From: Oceanicola sp.
Lineage (GTDB): Bacteria > Pseudomonadota > Alphaproteobacteria > Rhodobacterales > Rhodobacteraceae
Direction: 5' to 3'
Assembly (NCBI GenBank): GCA_022447275.1
Contig: JAKVBK010000005.1
Coordinates: 1 to 64,000 of the forward strand
DNA: 64,000 nucleotides
Part shown: one piece after another, positions 27,398 through 36,639 of the stretch
Layout of the letters: each line of letters starts with the position of its first letter
Numbering within the stretch: the stretch's first letter is position 1
Notes under the pieces: model-generated
The model's database searches: none
What the model was told of the DNA's origin: nothing
What the model saw: the letters and a program-made list of their open reading frames with translations, nothing else
Position numbers and translations under genes: made by a program

Positions 27398-28399
27398 TCA
27401 GAGCAGCTTCGCCATGGCGATTGCGGTGTCTGACATCCGGCAGGAGAAGCCCCATTCGTTGTCATACCAGCTCAGGATGCGCACCATGTTGCCTTCCAGC
27501 ACCTTTGTCTGATCGGTGGCAAAGATCGACGAGTGGCTGTCATGGTTGAAATCCATAGAGACCAGTTTTTCGTCTGTGACGCCAAGAATGCCTTTGAGCG
27601 GCCCTGCTGCGGCTGCGCGCACTGCGTCGTTGATCTCTTCGGCGGTTGTGTCGCGGGCCGCCTCGAACGTCAGATCGACAACGGACACGTTCGGCGTGGG
27701 CACCCGGATGGCCACACCATCCAGCTTGCCCTTCAACTCGGGCAGAACCAGGCCAACCGCGCGCGCAGCGCCCGTGGAGGTTGGGATCATATTCATGGCG
27801 GCCGCCCGCGACCGGTAGAGATCCGAGTGCATAGTATCCAGCGTGGGCTGGTCGCCCGTGTAGCTGTGAATGGTGGTCATGAAGCCGCGCTTGATGCCAA
27901 CCGCGTCATTCAGCGTCTTTGCAACGGGGCTGAGGCAGTTGGTGGTGCAGGAGGCATTCGAGACGATGATATCGTCGGCGGTCAGGCTGTCATGGTTCAC
28001 ACCGTAGACGATTGTTGCATCCGCACCGCTGGCAGGGGCCGAAACCAGAACGCGCTTGGAGCCATTCTGGAGATGAAGCGCAGCCTTGTCGCGTGCGGTG
28101 AAGATACCAGTGCATTCAAGCGCAATATCCACATCCGCCCAAGGCAATTTGGCCGGATCGCGTTCGGCAGTGACCCGGATTTCCTGGCCGTCGATTGAAA
28201 TGCTGTTTTCGCCGACGGTTACGGTGCTGGGAAACCGACCGTGCACGCTGTCATGGCGCAGCAGATGGGCGTTGGTTTCAACCGGGCCGAGATCGTTGAT
28301 CGCGACGACCTGAATGTCATCACGGCCATTTTCGACGATGGAGCGCAGGACATTGCGCCCAATGCGCCCGAAACCATTGATTGCGACGGTAACGGTCAT
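27398..28399 (-). CDS. gap: Glyceraldehyde-3-phosphate dehydrogenase, copy 1
   Basis: The enzyme interconverts glyceraldehyde 3-phosphate and 1,3-bisphosphoglycerate. The 333-residue protein begins MTVTVAINGFGRIGRNVLRS, has the catalytic Cys in SNASCTTNCLSPVAK and ends with WYDNEWGFSCRMSD. The start is ATG 28399 with AAGGA upstream. It is a paralogue of the second gap gene 430 bases away. Its promoter region carries two tandem 14-base LacI-type palindromes at 28477-28505. Confidence 0.96.
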   Translation of the reverse strand: MTVTVAINGFGRIGRNVLRSIVENGRDDIQVVAINDLGPVETNAHLLRHDSVHGRFPSTVTVGENSISIDGQEIRVTAERDPAKLPWADVDIALECTGIFTARDKAALHLQNGSKRVLVSAPASGADATIVYGVNHDSLTADDIIVSNASCTTNCLSPVAKTLNDAVGIKRGFMTTIHSYTGDQPTLDTMHSDLYRSRAAAMNMIPTSTGAARAVGLVLPELKGKLDGVAIRVPTPNVSVVDLTFEAARDTTAEEINDAVRAAAAGPLKGILGVTDEKLVSMDFNHDSHSSIFATDQTKVLEGNMVRILSWYDNEWGFSCRMSDTAIAMAKLL

Positions 28400-28476
28400 G
28401 TGTGGTTCCTTTTGGGTTTTCACGAGCGGGCGAGGGGGGCAAAAGCTCCGCACGCGACTCAAAATGCAATTGGCCG

Positions 28477-28505
28477 TGTTATCGCTAACACTGTTGGCGC
28501 TAACA
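28477..28505 (-). promoter_or_regulatory. Tandem LacI-type operators in gap1 promoter
   Basis: Two copies of the palindrome TGTTNNCGCTAACA, TGTTATCGCTAACA (28477-28490) and TGTTGGCGCTAACA (28492-28505), are one base apart. On the minus strand a candidate promoter TTGTTA-N17-GATAAC coincides with them, so a bound repressor would block RNA polymerase. A matching site precedes gap2. From memory, the palindrome resembles the binding site of the alphaproteobacterial LacI-family carbon regulator CceR/PckR. Confidence 0.6.
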
Positions 28506-28553
28506 AGTCCAATCAGAGCGAAAAGTCACCACTTTGCAGAATTGCTTAGAATT

Positions 28554-28697
28554 CTAGCGCCAGAAGGCGAGATACTGTGACAATCGGACAAGCTGTTCCA
28601 TGATAAGAACCAACAGCGTCCCATCGTAATAGATTTGATCTACCGCAAAGACGGAAATGAGCAGAACACCGAGAATCACGGCTAAGGTATTGGTCAT
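28554..28697 (-). CDS. 47-residue membrane-anchored small protein between gap genes
   Basis: The frame MTNTLAVILGVLLISVF...LSQYLAFWR has a hydrophobic first half and ends in the aromatic/basic tail AFWR. I recall similar short proteins ending in FWR beside gap in other Rhodobacterales, but cannot check here. The ATG at 28697 follows GAG weakly. The frame extends further upstream to 28790, but that part is unlike protein and overlaps the gap2 terminator. The role is unknown. Confidence 0.6.
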   Translation of the reverse strand: MTNTLAVILGVLLISVFAVDQIYYDGTLLVLIMEQLVRLSQYLAFWR

Positions 28698-28763
28698 AAG
28701 CTCAGGATATACGTGGCCAACACATGAAGGGGAATGAGAAAGCCCTGACAGGTGCAGCGCGCC

Positions 28764-28795
28764 CAAAAACAAACGGCGCGCCTGAGGCACGCCGT
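28764..28795 (-). terminator. Terminator of gap2
   Basis: On the minus strand the stem ACGGCGTGCC-TCA-GGCGCGCCGT (nine of ten pairs plus a G-T) is followed by TTGTTTTT, 32 bases after the gap2 stop. Confidence 0.8.
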
Positions 28796-28827
28796 CATGT
28801 CACTTGTGTCATTCATTGGCTGGAGGC

Positions 28828-29832
28828 TCAGTGCGTGAGGCGGCCCATGGCAGCGGCCACATCTGCCATGCGTGCAGAAAACCCCCACTCATTGTCATAC
28901 CATGCCAGCACGCGGACGGTGCGCCCGCCGACGACTTTTGTCTGATCCGGTGCAAAGATTGAGGAATGGGTCGTGTGATTGAAGTCGATTGATACTTTTG
29001 GTTCCGGATCATAGCTGAGAACCGCGCCCATGTGGCCCGCTGCGGCCTCTCGCACGATTTCATTGACGTCTTGAACAGTTACGTCTTTGGCTGCTTCAAA
29101 GGTCAGATCGACGGCCGAGACATTGGGTGTGGGGACGCGCAGGGCCGTGCCGTCCAGTTTGCCATCCAATTCAGGCAGAACATCGCGGAGCGCTTTGGCG
29201 GCCCCCGTGGATGTGGGGATCATGGCCATCGCCGCCGCGCGGGCGCGATACAGGTCGGAGTGGCGCCGATCCAGCGTGGGCTGGTCGCCGGTGTAGCTGT
29301 GGATCGTCGTCATGATGCCTCGCTCAATGCCAATGGCGTCATTGAGCACCTTGGCCAGTGGGGCGAGGCAGTTCGTGGTGCAGGATCCGTTGGACACCAC
29401 CTTGTGCATTTGCTCCAACTCGCGGTGATTGACGCCATAGACGATCGTCTTATCGGCATGCTTTGCGGGTGCCGACACCAGCACGCTCTTTGCGCCATGC
29501 TCCAAATGCACCGCTGCCTTGGCGCGTTCGTTGAACTTGCCGGTGCATTCCAGCACGACGTCGCAGCCGCTCCAGTCCAATTCTGTCGGGTCGTATGTTG
29601 AGTATACCTGCATTGGGCCGCGGCCCAGGTCCATCGTGGTGCCATCAACTTTGATTTCGCCCGCAAAGCGCCCGTGGACACTGTCATATCTCAGCAGGTG
29701 GGCATTGGTTTCGATGGGGCCGGTTGCGTTGATTTTCACGACCTGAACATCGTTGCGCGCGCTCTCTGCGATGTGCGCGAGTGTACAGCGGCCAATGCGA
29801 CCGAAACCGTTAATTCCGACAGTCACCGTCAT
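28828..29832 (-). CDS. gap: Glyceraldehyde-3-phosphate dehydrogenase, copy 2
   Basis: The 334-residue protein begins MTVTVGINGFGRIGRCTLAH, has the catalytic Cys in SNGSCTTNCLAPLAK, and ends in WYDNEWGFSARMAD. The start is ATG 29832 with AGGAG upstream; the longer frame is unsupported. It differs clearly from copy 1, so the two are old paralogues that may favour different directions or cofactors. It lies downstream of tkt on the same strand but has its own regulatory region with LacI-type palindromes and its own terminator. Confidence 0.96.
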   Translation of the reverse strand: MTVTVGINGFGRIGRCTLAHIAESARNDVQVVKINATGPIETNAHLLRYDSVHGRFAGEIKVDGTTMDLGRGPMQVYSTYDPTELDWSGCDVVLECTGKFNERAKAAVHLEHGAKSVLVSAPAKHADKTIVYGVNHRELEQMHKVVSNGSCTTNCLAPLAKVLNDAIGIERGIMTTIHSYTGDQPTLDRRHSDLYRARAAAMAMIPTSTGAAKALRDVLPELDGKLDGTALRVPTPNVSAVDLTFEAAKDVTVQDVNEIVREAAAGHMGAVLSYDPEPKVSIDFNHTTHSSIFAPDQTKVVGGRTVRVLAWYDNEWGFSARMADVAAAMGRLTH

Positions 29833-29924
29833 GTTGAGCTTCTCCTGCGCGCTTTTCCCATCCACTGCCAGCGAGATAGAGCCTTTTTTCTGTGCGAAAA
29901 AGAAAAATCCTAGTTAAGACAGTG

Positions 29925-29976
29925 TGATAGCGTTAACAATGCGCGCTTTGTTGCCTGTTGGCGCTAACCGTTAACG
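29925..29976 (-). promoter_or_regulatory. LacI-type operators in gap2 promoter
   Basis: TGATAGCGTTAACA (29925-29938) and TGTTGGCGCTAACC (29956-29969) are degenerate copies of the gap1 operator; TGTTGGCGCTAAC is identical in both promoters. A further CGTTAACG lies at 29969-29976. A candidate minus-strand promoter TTGTTA-N17-TAACTA overlaps the proximal site. Same regulator as gap1 inferred. Confidence 0.6.
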
Positions 29977-29978
29977 CA

Positions 29979-30004
29979 AACACGCACCCGAATGGGTGCG
30001 TGTT
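29979..30004 (-). terminator. Hairpin downstream of tkt
   Basis: A perfect 11-base stem AACACGCACCC / GGGTGCGTGTT with loop GAAT lies 60 bases past the tkt stop. The T-tract after it is short, so termination may be partial. Confidence 0.55.
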
Positions 30005-30063
30005 GTATGCAATGGGATGCAATGGTGGCGTTAACAGATTCGCTAAGCCAACACTCAGGCCGA

Positions 30064-32094
30064 TCAGCCGTTCTGAGCCATCACATCCTTTACCTTGGCC
30101 GCGATGTCTTCTGGCGTGATCTTAAAGTGAGCGAACAGGTCTCCGGCCGGGGCCGATGCACCGAAATCATGCATGCCGACAAAGCCGGATTTCTCACGCT
30201 TGCCGCGCTCACCGAACAGCCAGCGATCCCAGCCAAAGCGAATGCCAGCTTCCACGGCCACGCGCACCGGGCCTCCAGGCAGGACCTTGCGGCGATAGGC
30301 ATCGTCGGTTTCCTCAAAAAGTTCCCAGCAGGGCATGGAGACCACACGCGTGCCGATGCCTTCGGCTTCCAGAAGGTCGCGCGCCGCCAGAGCGATCGAG
30401 ACTTCGGAGCCCGTGGCCATCAGGATCGCCTGCAGTTTGTCCTGCGTCTTGTCTGCGAGCACATAGGCACCGTTTGCAGATTGGTTTTTCCGAATGTGCG
30501 TGGTGCGCACCGTGGGCAGCCCCTGGCGCGATAGGGCCAGTACCGACGGGGTGTCGGTGGTGTTGAGCGCGATTTCCCAGGCTTCTGCGGTTTCCACCGC
30601 ATCGGCGGGCCGGAACACCAACTGATTAGGCGTCGCGCGCATCATGGCAAGATGCTCGACGGGCTGGTGTGTCGGGCCATCTTCGCCGAGGCCGATCGAG
30701 TCATGGGTCATGACATAGACAACCGGCTGTTTCATCAAAGAAGACAGGCGCATCGCAGGGCGGGCATAGTCCGCAAAGCACATGAACGTGCCGCCATAGG
30801 GGCGCAGGCCCCCATGCAGCGCGATCCCGTTCATTGCGGCCGCCATGCCATGCTCCCGGATGCCGTAGTAGATGTAGCGTCCGCGGGGCGATTTGACGTC
30901 AAACACATCGAGCTGCGAGGTTTTTGTATTGTTCGAGCCGGTAAGATCGGCCGAGCCTCCGATGGTCTCTTTGGCAATCTCGTTGATCACCTCCAACGCC
31001 ATTTCAGAGGCTTTGCGCGTGGCCACTTTGGGCGCGCTTTCCGACAATTCAGCCCGGTAGTTGGTGAGCATCGCATTCACCTTCTTGGGCAATTTGCCTT
31101 CCTGTGCGCGGTGCCAGCGTTCCTGGCGGCGTTCGCTCAGGGCGGTAAAATTCGTTTCCCATTCGAGGCGAGCTTCGGTGCCGCGTGTGCCGATGGCTTC
31201 CCATGCGGCTTTCACATCCGCAGGAATTTCGAATGCGCCATACGCCCAGCCGTAGGCTGCCTTTGTGTCTGCGATCAACTGTGGATCGGTCAGCGCGCCA
31301 TGCCCCTTGGATGTATCCTGTGCGGAGGAGCCAAGCGCGATATGCGTCTTGCAGCGGATCATCGTCGGGCGACGGCTCAGCTTCGCTTTTGCGATGGCCT
31401 CATCGATTTCGGCCGGATTGTGCCCGTCGATTTCAAGCACTTCCCACTGAGCGGAGCGGAACCGGCGGACTTGGTCGGTCGCATCGGTGATCTCAACCTT
31501 GCCGTCGATGGTGATGCCATTGTCATCCCAGAACACGATCAGCTTGCCCAGACGCAGGCGGCCGGCCAACGTGATTGCTTCCTGGCTGACACCCTCCATC
31601 AGGCAGCCATCCCCGGCGATCACGTAGGTGTGGTGGTCAACGATCTTGCGGCCCCAGGAGGCGCGCAGGTGCGTTTCCGCGATGGCCATGCCAACCGCCG
31701 TAGCAAGGCCTTGCCCAAGCGGCCCGGTTGTCGTTTCGATGCCCTTGGCGTGGCCGTATTCGGGGTGGCCAGCGGTGATGGCCCCCAGCTGGCGGAAGTT
31801 TTTCACCTGCTCAAGGGTCATGTCCGCATACCCGGTGAGGTGCAGCAGGGAATACAACAGCATTGAGCCATGTCCTGCAGACAGCACAAACCGGTCGCGA
31901 TCGGCCCAGTCAGGCGCGGTCGCATCAAACTTCATGTGCTTTTCGAACAGAACGGTTGCGACATCTGCCATGCCCATGGGCATTCCAGAATGGCCGGAAT
32001 TGGCAGCAGCCACGGCGTCAAGGGTCAGCGCACGAATGGCGCTCGCCTTTGCCCAGTGGTCCGGATTTGCGGCGCGCAGAGCGGTCAGGTCCAT
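30064..32094 (-). CDS. tkt: Transketolase
   Basis: This thiamine-diphosphate enzyme moves two-carbon units between sugar phosphates in the pentose phosphate (and Calvin) pathway. The 676-residue protein has [13 protein letters not shown], the ThDP motif [21 protein letters not shown]-like GSADLTGSN and the pyrimidine-domain stretch [13 protein letters not shown]. Length is normal. GAGGAA precedes the ATG at 32094. It is followed by gap2, grouping lower-glycolysis and pentose enzymes, but a hairpin separates the two. Confidence 0.96.
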   Translation of the reverse strand: MDLTALRAANPDHWAKASAIRALTLDAVAAANSGHSGMPMGMADVATVLFEKHMKFDATAPDWADRDRFVLSAGHGSMLLYSLLHLTGYADMTLEQVKNFRQLGAITAGHPEYGHAKGIETTTGPLGQGLATAVGMAIAETHLRASWGRKIVDHHTYVIAGDGCLMEGVSQEAITLAGRLRLGKLIVFWDDNGITIDGKVEITDATDQVRRFRSAQWEVLEIDGHNPAEIDEAIAKAKLSRRPTMIRCKTHIALGSSAQDTSKGHGALTDPQLIADTKAAYGWAYGAFEIPADVKAAWEAIGTRGTEARLEWETNFTALSERRQERWHRAQEGKLPKKVNAMLTNYRAELSESAPKVATRKASEMALEVINEIAKETIGGSADLTGSNNTKTSQLDVFDVKSPRGRYIYYGIREHGMAAAMNGIALHGGLRPYGGTFMCFADYARPAMRLSSLMKQPVVYVMTHDSIGLGEDGPTHQPVEHLAMMRATPNQLVFRPADAVETAEAWEIALNTTDTPSVLALSRQGLPTVRTTHIRKNQSANGAYVLADKTQDKLQAILMATGSEVSIALAARDLLEAEGIGTRVVSMPCWELFEETDDAYRRKVLPGGPVRVAVEAGIRFGWDRWLFGERGKREKSGFVGMHDFGASAPAGDLFAHFKITPEDIAAKVKDVMAQNG

Positions 32095-32396
32095 ATTTTC
32101 TTCCTCTCAGGTCGGCCCGCGCGGACGTGAAGACGTGGGGCGGGTGTGCCAGTATGCACTGTGGCCGTTACTGGCCTCAATGACACGCATTCTTTCCCGT
32201 CGGCTATAGCAAGGCAGCACCGAGTTGCAAGAAGATGAAGAGAGACGCCTAAGTCTCTGTCCGAAAAGGGGAGGTAAAGCGGCGCGAGCTTGGTTAAACT
32301 TTAGGCACGCGACGGTTGCGGCGATTCGGTGAAAGGTGAATCTTCGAAAGAGGGCACCGTGAGACGCGCCAAAACAGCAATACGGGCAGGAGAGGC
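32095..32396. other. Divergent tkt / coiled-coil gene intergenic region
   Basis: The 302 bases presumably hold both promoters. A small hairpin GAGAC-GCCTAA-GTCTC is visible near 32244-32259. No ORF, tRNA or clear operator was found; the LacI-type palindrome of the gap promoters is absent. Confidence 0.4.
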
Positions 32397-32786
32397 ATGA
32401 CAGACGCGAGCGCATTTGGAGACAGGATAGCCGCTGCGATGGGGCGGATTGAGGCATCACTTGCGAATATGCCTGCGCAGGCAGGCTATTCAGAGGATGA
32501 TCTCGCGGCCGCCCGAACAGAGGCCGAAGCGGCCAGCGCGGCCAAGTTGACTGCGGCACAAACCGAATTGGATCGGATGCAGGAAGCGCTGACAGCCGAG
32601 CAAAAAGCCCATACGCAGCTGCGCGAACTGGCAGACTCGCTCAAAGAGCAAAAAGAGGCCGAGACAGCGAAAGTGACTGCCCTGACAGAAGAGCTTGAAC
32701 ACCTGAAGGCCGCACGTGCCGCAGATCGTTCAGAACTGGAAGATTTGATCGCAGCGCTCAAGCCGCTGGTAACGGAGCAAAGCTGA
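32397..32786 (+). CDS. Coiled-coil protein coupled to zapA
   Basis: The 129-residue cytoplasmic protein is almost entirely a predicted coiled coil (Ala/Glu/Leu heptads from about 38 to 115), with no cysteines and no membrane segment. AGGAGAGG lies just before the ATG. Its TGA overlaps the ATG of zapA by one base (TGATG), so the two are made together. It is recognisable only as an uncharacterised protein. Function beside the Z-ring factor ZapA, perhaps in a ZapB-like manner, is an inference from coupling and shape. Confidence 0.8.
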   Translation: MTDASAFGDRIAAAMGRIEASLANMPAQAGYSEDDLAAARTEAEAASAAKLTAAQTELDRMQEALTAEQKAHTQLRELADSLKEQKEAETAKVTALTEELEHLKAARAADRSELEDLIAALKPLVTEQS

Positions 32787-33190
32787 TGCCCGAGGTAACA
32801 ATTGCGATTGGTGGACGCGAGTTCGTAGTGGCCTGTCAGGAAGGCGAAGAGGAGTACCTCAAGACGGCTGCCAATATGTTGAACGAAGAAGCATCAGGCT
32901 TGATCACGCAGATTGGGCGCATGCCGGAATCCCGGATGCTGCTGATGGCGGGTTTGATGCTGGCAGATCGCACTGCGGCTTTTGAGGAACAAGCCAAGGT
33001 GGCGGAGGCCAAGGTTGCCGAGCAGCAGGCGGTTATTGAGGAGTTGCGCAACGCGCCAAAGCCTGAACCCGAGCGCAAGGAAGTTCCGGTTGTGCCAGCG
33101 GAGTTGTTGGAAACCATGTCCGAGATGGCCGCCCGCGCGGAGGCCTTGGCGAGCTTTGCAGAAGAAAAAGCTGCAGAGGAAGCAAGCTAA
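32786..33190 (+). CDS. zapA: Cell division protein ZapA
   Basis: ZapA cross-links FtsZ protofilaments at the division ring. The 134-residue protein starts PEVTIAIGGREFVVACQEGEEEYLKTAANMLNEEA, the family signature, followed by the dimer/tetramer coiled coil (RMLLMAGLMLADRTAAFEEQ...). The C-terminal extension is Glu/Ala-rich. It shares one base with the upstream coiled-coil gene. The 115 bases after it hold the palindrome AGCCCGGGCT within a possible bolA promoter. Confidence 0.9.
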   Translation: MPEVTIAIGGREFVVACQEGEEEYLKTAANMLNEEASGLITQIGRMPESRMLLMAGLMLADRTAAFEEQAKVAEAKVAEQQAVIEELRNAPKPEPERKEVPVVPAELLETMSEMAARAEALASFAEEKAAEEAS

Positions 33191-33305
33191 CGCACGCGCG
33201 GCTTTTGTGCTCTCTTGCAGAGCCCGGGCTGTCAAACTACCTTTTGAGAAAGAGCTTCGCCACAGCGCATGGCGCGGCTACACAGGTGACTAGAGGACGT
33301 CCTTA

Positions 33306-33542
33306 ATGCCAATGCATGCCCAAGAAATCGAGGCGTTGATCCGCGAGAGCTTTCCCGATGCTAAGATCACCGTCGAAGGAGAAGACGGGGTGCATATGGC
33401 TGCCATGGTTGTCGATGAAAGCTTCCGGGGAAAAAACCGTGTGCAACAACAGCGTGCCGTCTATGCAGCGCTAAAAGGCAAGATGGACGGACCAAACGGA
33501 GCGCTTCATGCGCTGGCCCTGACGACGAAGGCGCCGGACTGA
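33306..33542 (+). CDS. bolA: BolA-family protein
   Basis: The 78-residue protein has the BolA fold: MHAQEIEALIRESFPDAKITVEGEDG, then NRVQQQRAVYAALKGKMDG...HALALTTKAPD with the conserved His near the C-terminus. BolA proteins pair with monothiol glutaredoxins through a shared [2Fe-2S] cluster. The next gene is such a glutaredoxin, 107 bases downstream, which supports an iron-sulfur trafficking pair. GAGGA precedes the ATG at 33306. Confidence 0.92.
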   Translation: MPMHAQEIEALIRESFPDAKITVEGEDGVHMAAMVVDESFRGKNRVQQQRAVYAALKGKMDGPNGALHALALTTKAPD

Positions 33543-33649
33543 AACGCCACATGAATGACGACAGCGGGCAAATCTGCGCCTAATGTCGGCAATTTACAAA
33601 GACACAGCAGGGCTGCTAAATCACGCATCCCATATGAGCGGAGACACAG

Positions 33650-34012
33650 ATGAGCGACGCAGCCAATCAGATCCAAGAGACCATCAGCGGCAATGATGTT
33701 GTCCTGTACATGAAGGGCACCAAGATGATGCCCCAGTGCGGATTCTCGTCTCGTGTGGCGGGCGTGCTGAATTTCATGGGCGTGGACTTCACAGATGTGA
33801 ACGTTCTGGCCGATGAGAACATCCGTCAGGGCATCAAGGATTTCTCCGACTGGCCGACCATTCCCCAACTCTATGTGAAGGGGGAGTTCGTGGGCGGATG
33901 CGACATCATCACGGAGATGACCCTCTCTGGCGAGCTCGACACTTTGTTTGAGGAAAACGGTGTCGGCTTTGACAAGGATGCGGCCAATAAGATTCGGGAA
34001 GCGAACGCCTGA
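33650..34012 (+). CDS. grxD: Monothiol glutaredoxin (Grx4/GrxD type)
   Basis: The 120-residue protein has the single-cysteine CGFS active site at 30-33 ([17 protein letters not shown]), the glutathione/Fe-S contact [19 protein letters not shown] and no second active-site cysteine. It should bind a [2Fe-2S] cluster with glutathione and with BolA (encoded just upstream) and pass it to acceptors. GGAG lies before the ATG. A strong terminator follows. Confidence 0.95.
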   Translation: MSDAANQIQETISGNDVVLYMKGTKMMPQCGFSSRVAGVLNFMGVDFTDVNVLADENIRQGIKDFSDWPTIPQLYVKGEFVGGCDIITEMTLSGELDTLFEENGVGFDKDAANKIREANA

Positions 34013-34039
34013 TAGATATCGCGAATGCTAGAAAGAAAC

Positions 34040-34072
34040 AGCCCCGCAGCAGCAGCTGCGGGGCTCTTTTTT
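34040..34072 (+). terminator. Rho-independent terminator of grxD
   Basis: A perfect 11-base stem AGCCCCGCAGC / GCTGCGGGGCT with a 4-base loop is followed by CTTTTTT. A second small hairpin (CCCCA-TTTG-TGGGG, near 34117-34130) may serve the convergent purL. Confidence 0.93.
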
Positions 34073-34164
34073 ACTTGGGCTTCTCGCGTCAATTTCTATG
34101 ACATTTCGCCAAGACCCCATTTGTGGGGCTTCAGCCCGTTTCTTGTTGGCCGCGTGCCGACGAG

Positions 34165-36327
34165 TTAGCCAAATAAGCTGGGCAGCGTTGCTGCGTCGAG
34201 GGCGGCCAGTTCGGCCAATGGCGCGGCACTGCCCGACAGCACCACATCAGCGCCTGCAAAGCGGCCGATCGTTGCGATCTCCACCCCGGCCTGACCCGCG
34301 GCCACCATCAGCGCTTCGGCTTTGTCAAAGGAACAGGCCACAAGATAGCGCCCTTGATCCTCGCCGAACAAATCTGCGGTGCCCCCTTCGTCGATGATCA
34401 CGCCAACTTCGCCCGCATGGGCCATCTCGTAGGCCGCCATGGCGATGCCCCCGTCTGAGACATCCGTGCAGCAATCAATCCACTGGACGTTCTCGCGGAT
34501 GAACACACCTGTGCGTCGTTCTGCGTCAAGATCCACGCTCGGTGCGTCCCCTTCATCGCGGTTGAACACTTCCCACAGCAAGGCGGAGCGGCCCAAATGG
34601 CCTTCCCCTGCTACGCCGATGCGCAAAAGCACATGCCCTTCACGGGGGGTGCCTGCAATGCGTTCGTCGAGATCGTCGATCAGGCCAACAGCGCCGATTG
34701 TTGGTGTGGGCAGGATCGGTTGCCCGTCTGTTTCATTGTAAAGCGACACGTTGCCAGAGACGATTGGCATGTCGAGCGCCTCGCATGCAGCGCCGATCCC
34801 TTCCAAGGCACCAACAAACTGGCCCATGATCTCGGGCTTTTCCGGGTTTCCGAAGTTGAGATTATCCGTTGAGGCGAGCGGGCGCGCGCCGGTAGCGCAG
34901 AGATTGCGGTAGGCTTCTGCAACGGCTTGCTTGCCGCCTTCGCGCGGATTGGCAGCGACATATCGGGGCGTCACATCCGAGGTAAACGCCAAGCCCTTGT
35001 TTGTGCCATGCACGCGGATGACCCCGGCGCCAAAGCCTGGGCCGGCAACCGTATCTGCCATCACTTGGCTGTCATACTGCTCCCAGATCCACCGCTTGGA
35101 GGCGTAGGAAGGCGCGCTCAAAAGGGCGCGCAGGCCGTCAACCGGATCAACATCAGGCACAAACTCAAGTGGTTCGGCTGCGTCAGTGGGAACCCAGGGC
35201 CGGTCATATTCCGGGGCAGATCCTGCGAGGGTCGACAGGGGCAGATTGGCTTTTTCTTCCCCATTGTGGAGGATCACAAAACGATCCTCCGCGATGGTTT
35301 CACCCACCACGGCAAAATCGAGGTCCCATTTCTCGAAAACGGCCCGGGCCGCGGCTTCTTTTGCCGGGTCCAGCACCATAAGCATACGCTCCTGGCTTTC
35401 TGACAGCATCATTTCATAGGCTGTCATGGCGTCTTCACGAACGGGTACCAGATCCAGATTCAGTTGGATGCCAAGGCCGCCCTTGTCTCCCATCTCGACG
35501 GCGGAGCAGGTCAAACCGGCTGCCCCCATATCCTGAATCGAGATCACGGCGCCGGTCTGCATCAGCTCTAGGCACGCTTCCATCAGCCGTTTTTCGGTGA
35601 AGGGGTCGCCAACTTGGACCGTTGGGCGCTTTTCCTCGATCGTATCGTCGAATTCGGCAGATGCCATTGTCGCGCCGCCGACGCCGTCCCGTCCCGTCTT
35701 TGCTCCAAGATAGACAACTGGGCGACCAACGCCGGACGCTGCGGAGTAGAAAATCGCGTCCGTTTGAGCGATGCCTGCTGCAAACGCATTTACAAGGCAA
35801 TTGCCATCATAGGCCGGGTGAAACCGCACCTCGCCCCCGACTGTCGGGACACCAAAGCAATTCCCGTAGCCGCCAATGCCCGCGACGACGCCGTTCACAA
35901 GGCTGGGTGTCTTGGGGTGATCGGGCGCGCCGAATGACAAGGCGTTCATGGCCGCGACCGGACGCGCACCCATGGTAAAGACATCTCTGAGAATGCCACC
36001 CACACCTGTCGCAGCCCCTTGGTAGGGTTCGATGTAAGAGGGGTGGTTGTGGCTTTCCATCTTGAACACGACCGCTTGGCCATCCCCAATATCGACAACA
36101 CCTGCATTCTCGCCAGGGCCGCAGATAACTTGCGGGCCTGTCGTTGGCAGGGTGCGCAGCCATTTTTTCGACGATTTGTAGGAACAGTGTTCGTTCCACA
36201 TGGCCGAGAAAATACCGAGCTCGGTGAACGTGGGCGCGCGGCCCATGATCCGCAGGATTTCCTGGTATTCATCTGGCGACAGCCCGTGGGCGGCGATCAG
36301 GTCTTCGGTGATCTGGGGTTCTTGCAT
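34165..36327 (-). CDS. purL: Phosphoribosylformylglycinamidine synthase subunit PurL
   Basis: PurL makes FGAM from FGAR, ATP and glutamine-derived ammonia in purine synthesis, with PurQ and PurS as partners. From the ATG at 36327 (GGAGGG upstream) it has 720 residues, the small-PurL length. Motifs include [20 protein letters not shown] near the start, [17 protein letters not shown], and [20 protein letters not shown]. The 15 extra residues of the longer frame are not supported. purQ and purS are not in this window. Confidence 0.96.
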   Translation of the reverse strand: MQEPQITEDLIAAHGLSPDEYQEILRIMGRAPTFTELGIFSAMWNEHCSYKSSKKWLRTLPTTGPQVICGPGENAGVVDIGDGQAVVFKMESHNHPSYIEPYQGAATGVGGILRDVFTMGARPVAAMNALSFGAPDHPKTPSLVNGVVAGIGGYGNCFGVPTVGGEVRFHPAYDGNCLVNAFAAGIAQTDAIFYSAASGVGRPVVYLGAKTGRDGVGGATMASAEFDDTIEEKRPTVQVGDPFTEKRLMEACLELMQTGAVISIQDMGAAGLTCSAVEMGDKGGLGIQLNLDLVPVREDAMTAYEMMLSESQERMLMVLDPAKEAAARAVFEKWDLDFAVVGETIAEDRFVILHNGEEKANLPLSTLAGSAPEYDRPWVPTDAAEPLEFVPDVDPVDGLRALLSAPSYASKRWIWEQYDSQVMADTVAGPGFGAGVIRVHGTNKGLAFTSDVTPRYVAANPREGGKQAVAEAYRNLCATGARPLASTDNLNFGNPEKPEIMGQFVGALEGIGAACEALDMPIVSGNVSLYNETDGQPILPTPTIGAVGLIDDLDERIAGTPREGHVLLRIGVAGEGHLGRSALLWEVFNRDEGDAPSVDLDAERRTGVFIRENVQWIDCCTDVSDGGIAMAAYEMAHAGEVGVIIDEGGTADLFGEDQGRYLVACSFDKAEALMVAAGQAGVEIATIGRFAGADVVLSGSAAPLAELAALDAATLPSLFG

Positions 36328-36444
36328 GACTATCCCTCCGGCGCGCCTGTCTTTAGGCGACACGGGGGCCAAGGGAAAGGGGGCAACTCAGAATGCAGCA
36401 GATTAGCTGGCGTCCGCCGAGAAAAGGTGCACAATCCACGCGGC

Positions 36445-36545
36445 AAAAAAAAGGCCGAGAACGCGTCTCGGCCCAAGTCCAACAGGGAGGTAAGACAAGA
36501 GCACTGCCCTTGTCTGATTACTGAGGTAGACCTGCGCCCCATTCC
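36445..36545 (-). ncRNA. Candidate small RNA with anti-Shine-Dalgarno segment
   Basis: On the minus strand, between lysR and purL, a 7-base hairpin (AGACAAG, 9-base loop, CTTGTCT) is followed by an unpaired TACCTCCCTGTTGG and then a perfect terminator: GGCCGAGA-CGCGT-TCTCGGCC plus eight T (36445-36473). A hairpin, an exposed CCUCCC and an intrinsic terminator is a common bacterial sRNA layout. The 5' end is not defined and no strong promoter is visible. It could instead be the 3' UTR of lysR. Confidence 0.45.
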
Positions 36546-36639
36546 AATCAAGGGGTAAGTGTTCATAGTTTGGTCATACCTGTCATGACATTTTTGCATG
36601 GCTTGCGTGTGAAGTCGGGCTGCAGTGCGACCGCTGAGG

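Noticed and set aside
33191-33305. 6S RNA between zapA and bolA
   Set aside because: 6S RNA often follows zapA, but the 115-base gap is too short and I see no 6S-like long bulged hairpin; a bolA promoter with AGCCCGGGCT is more likely.
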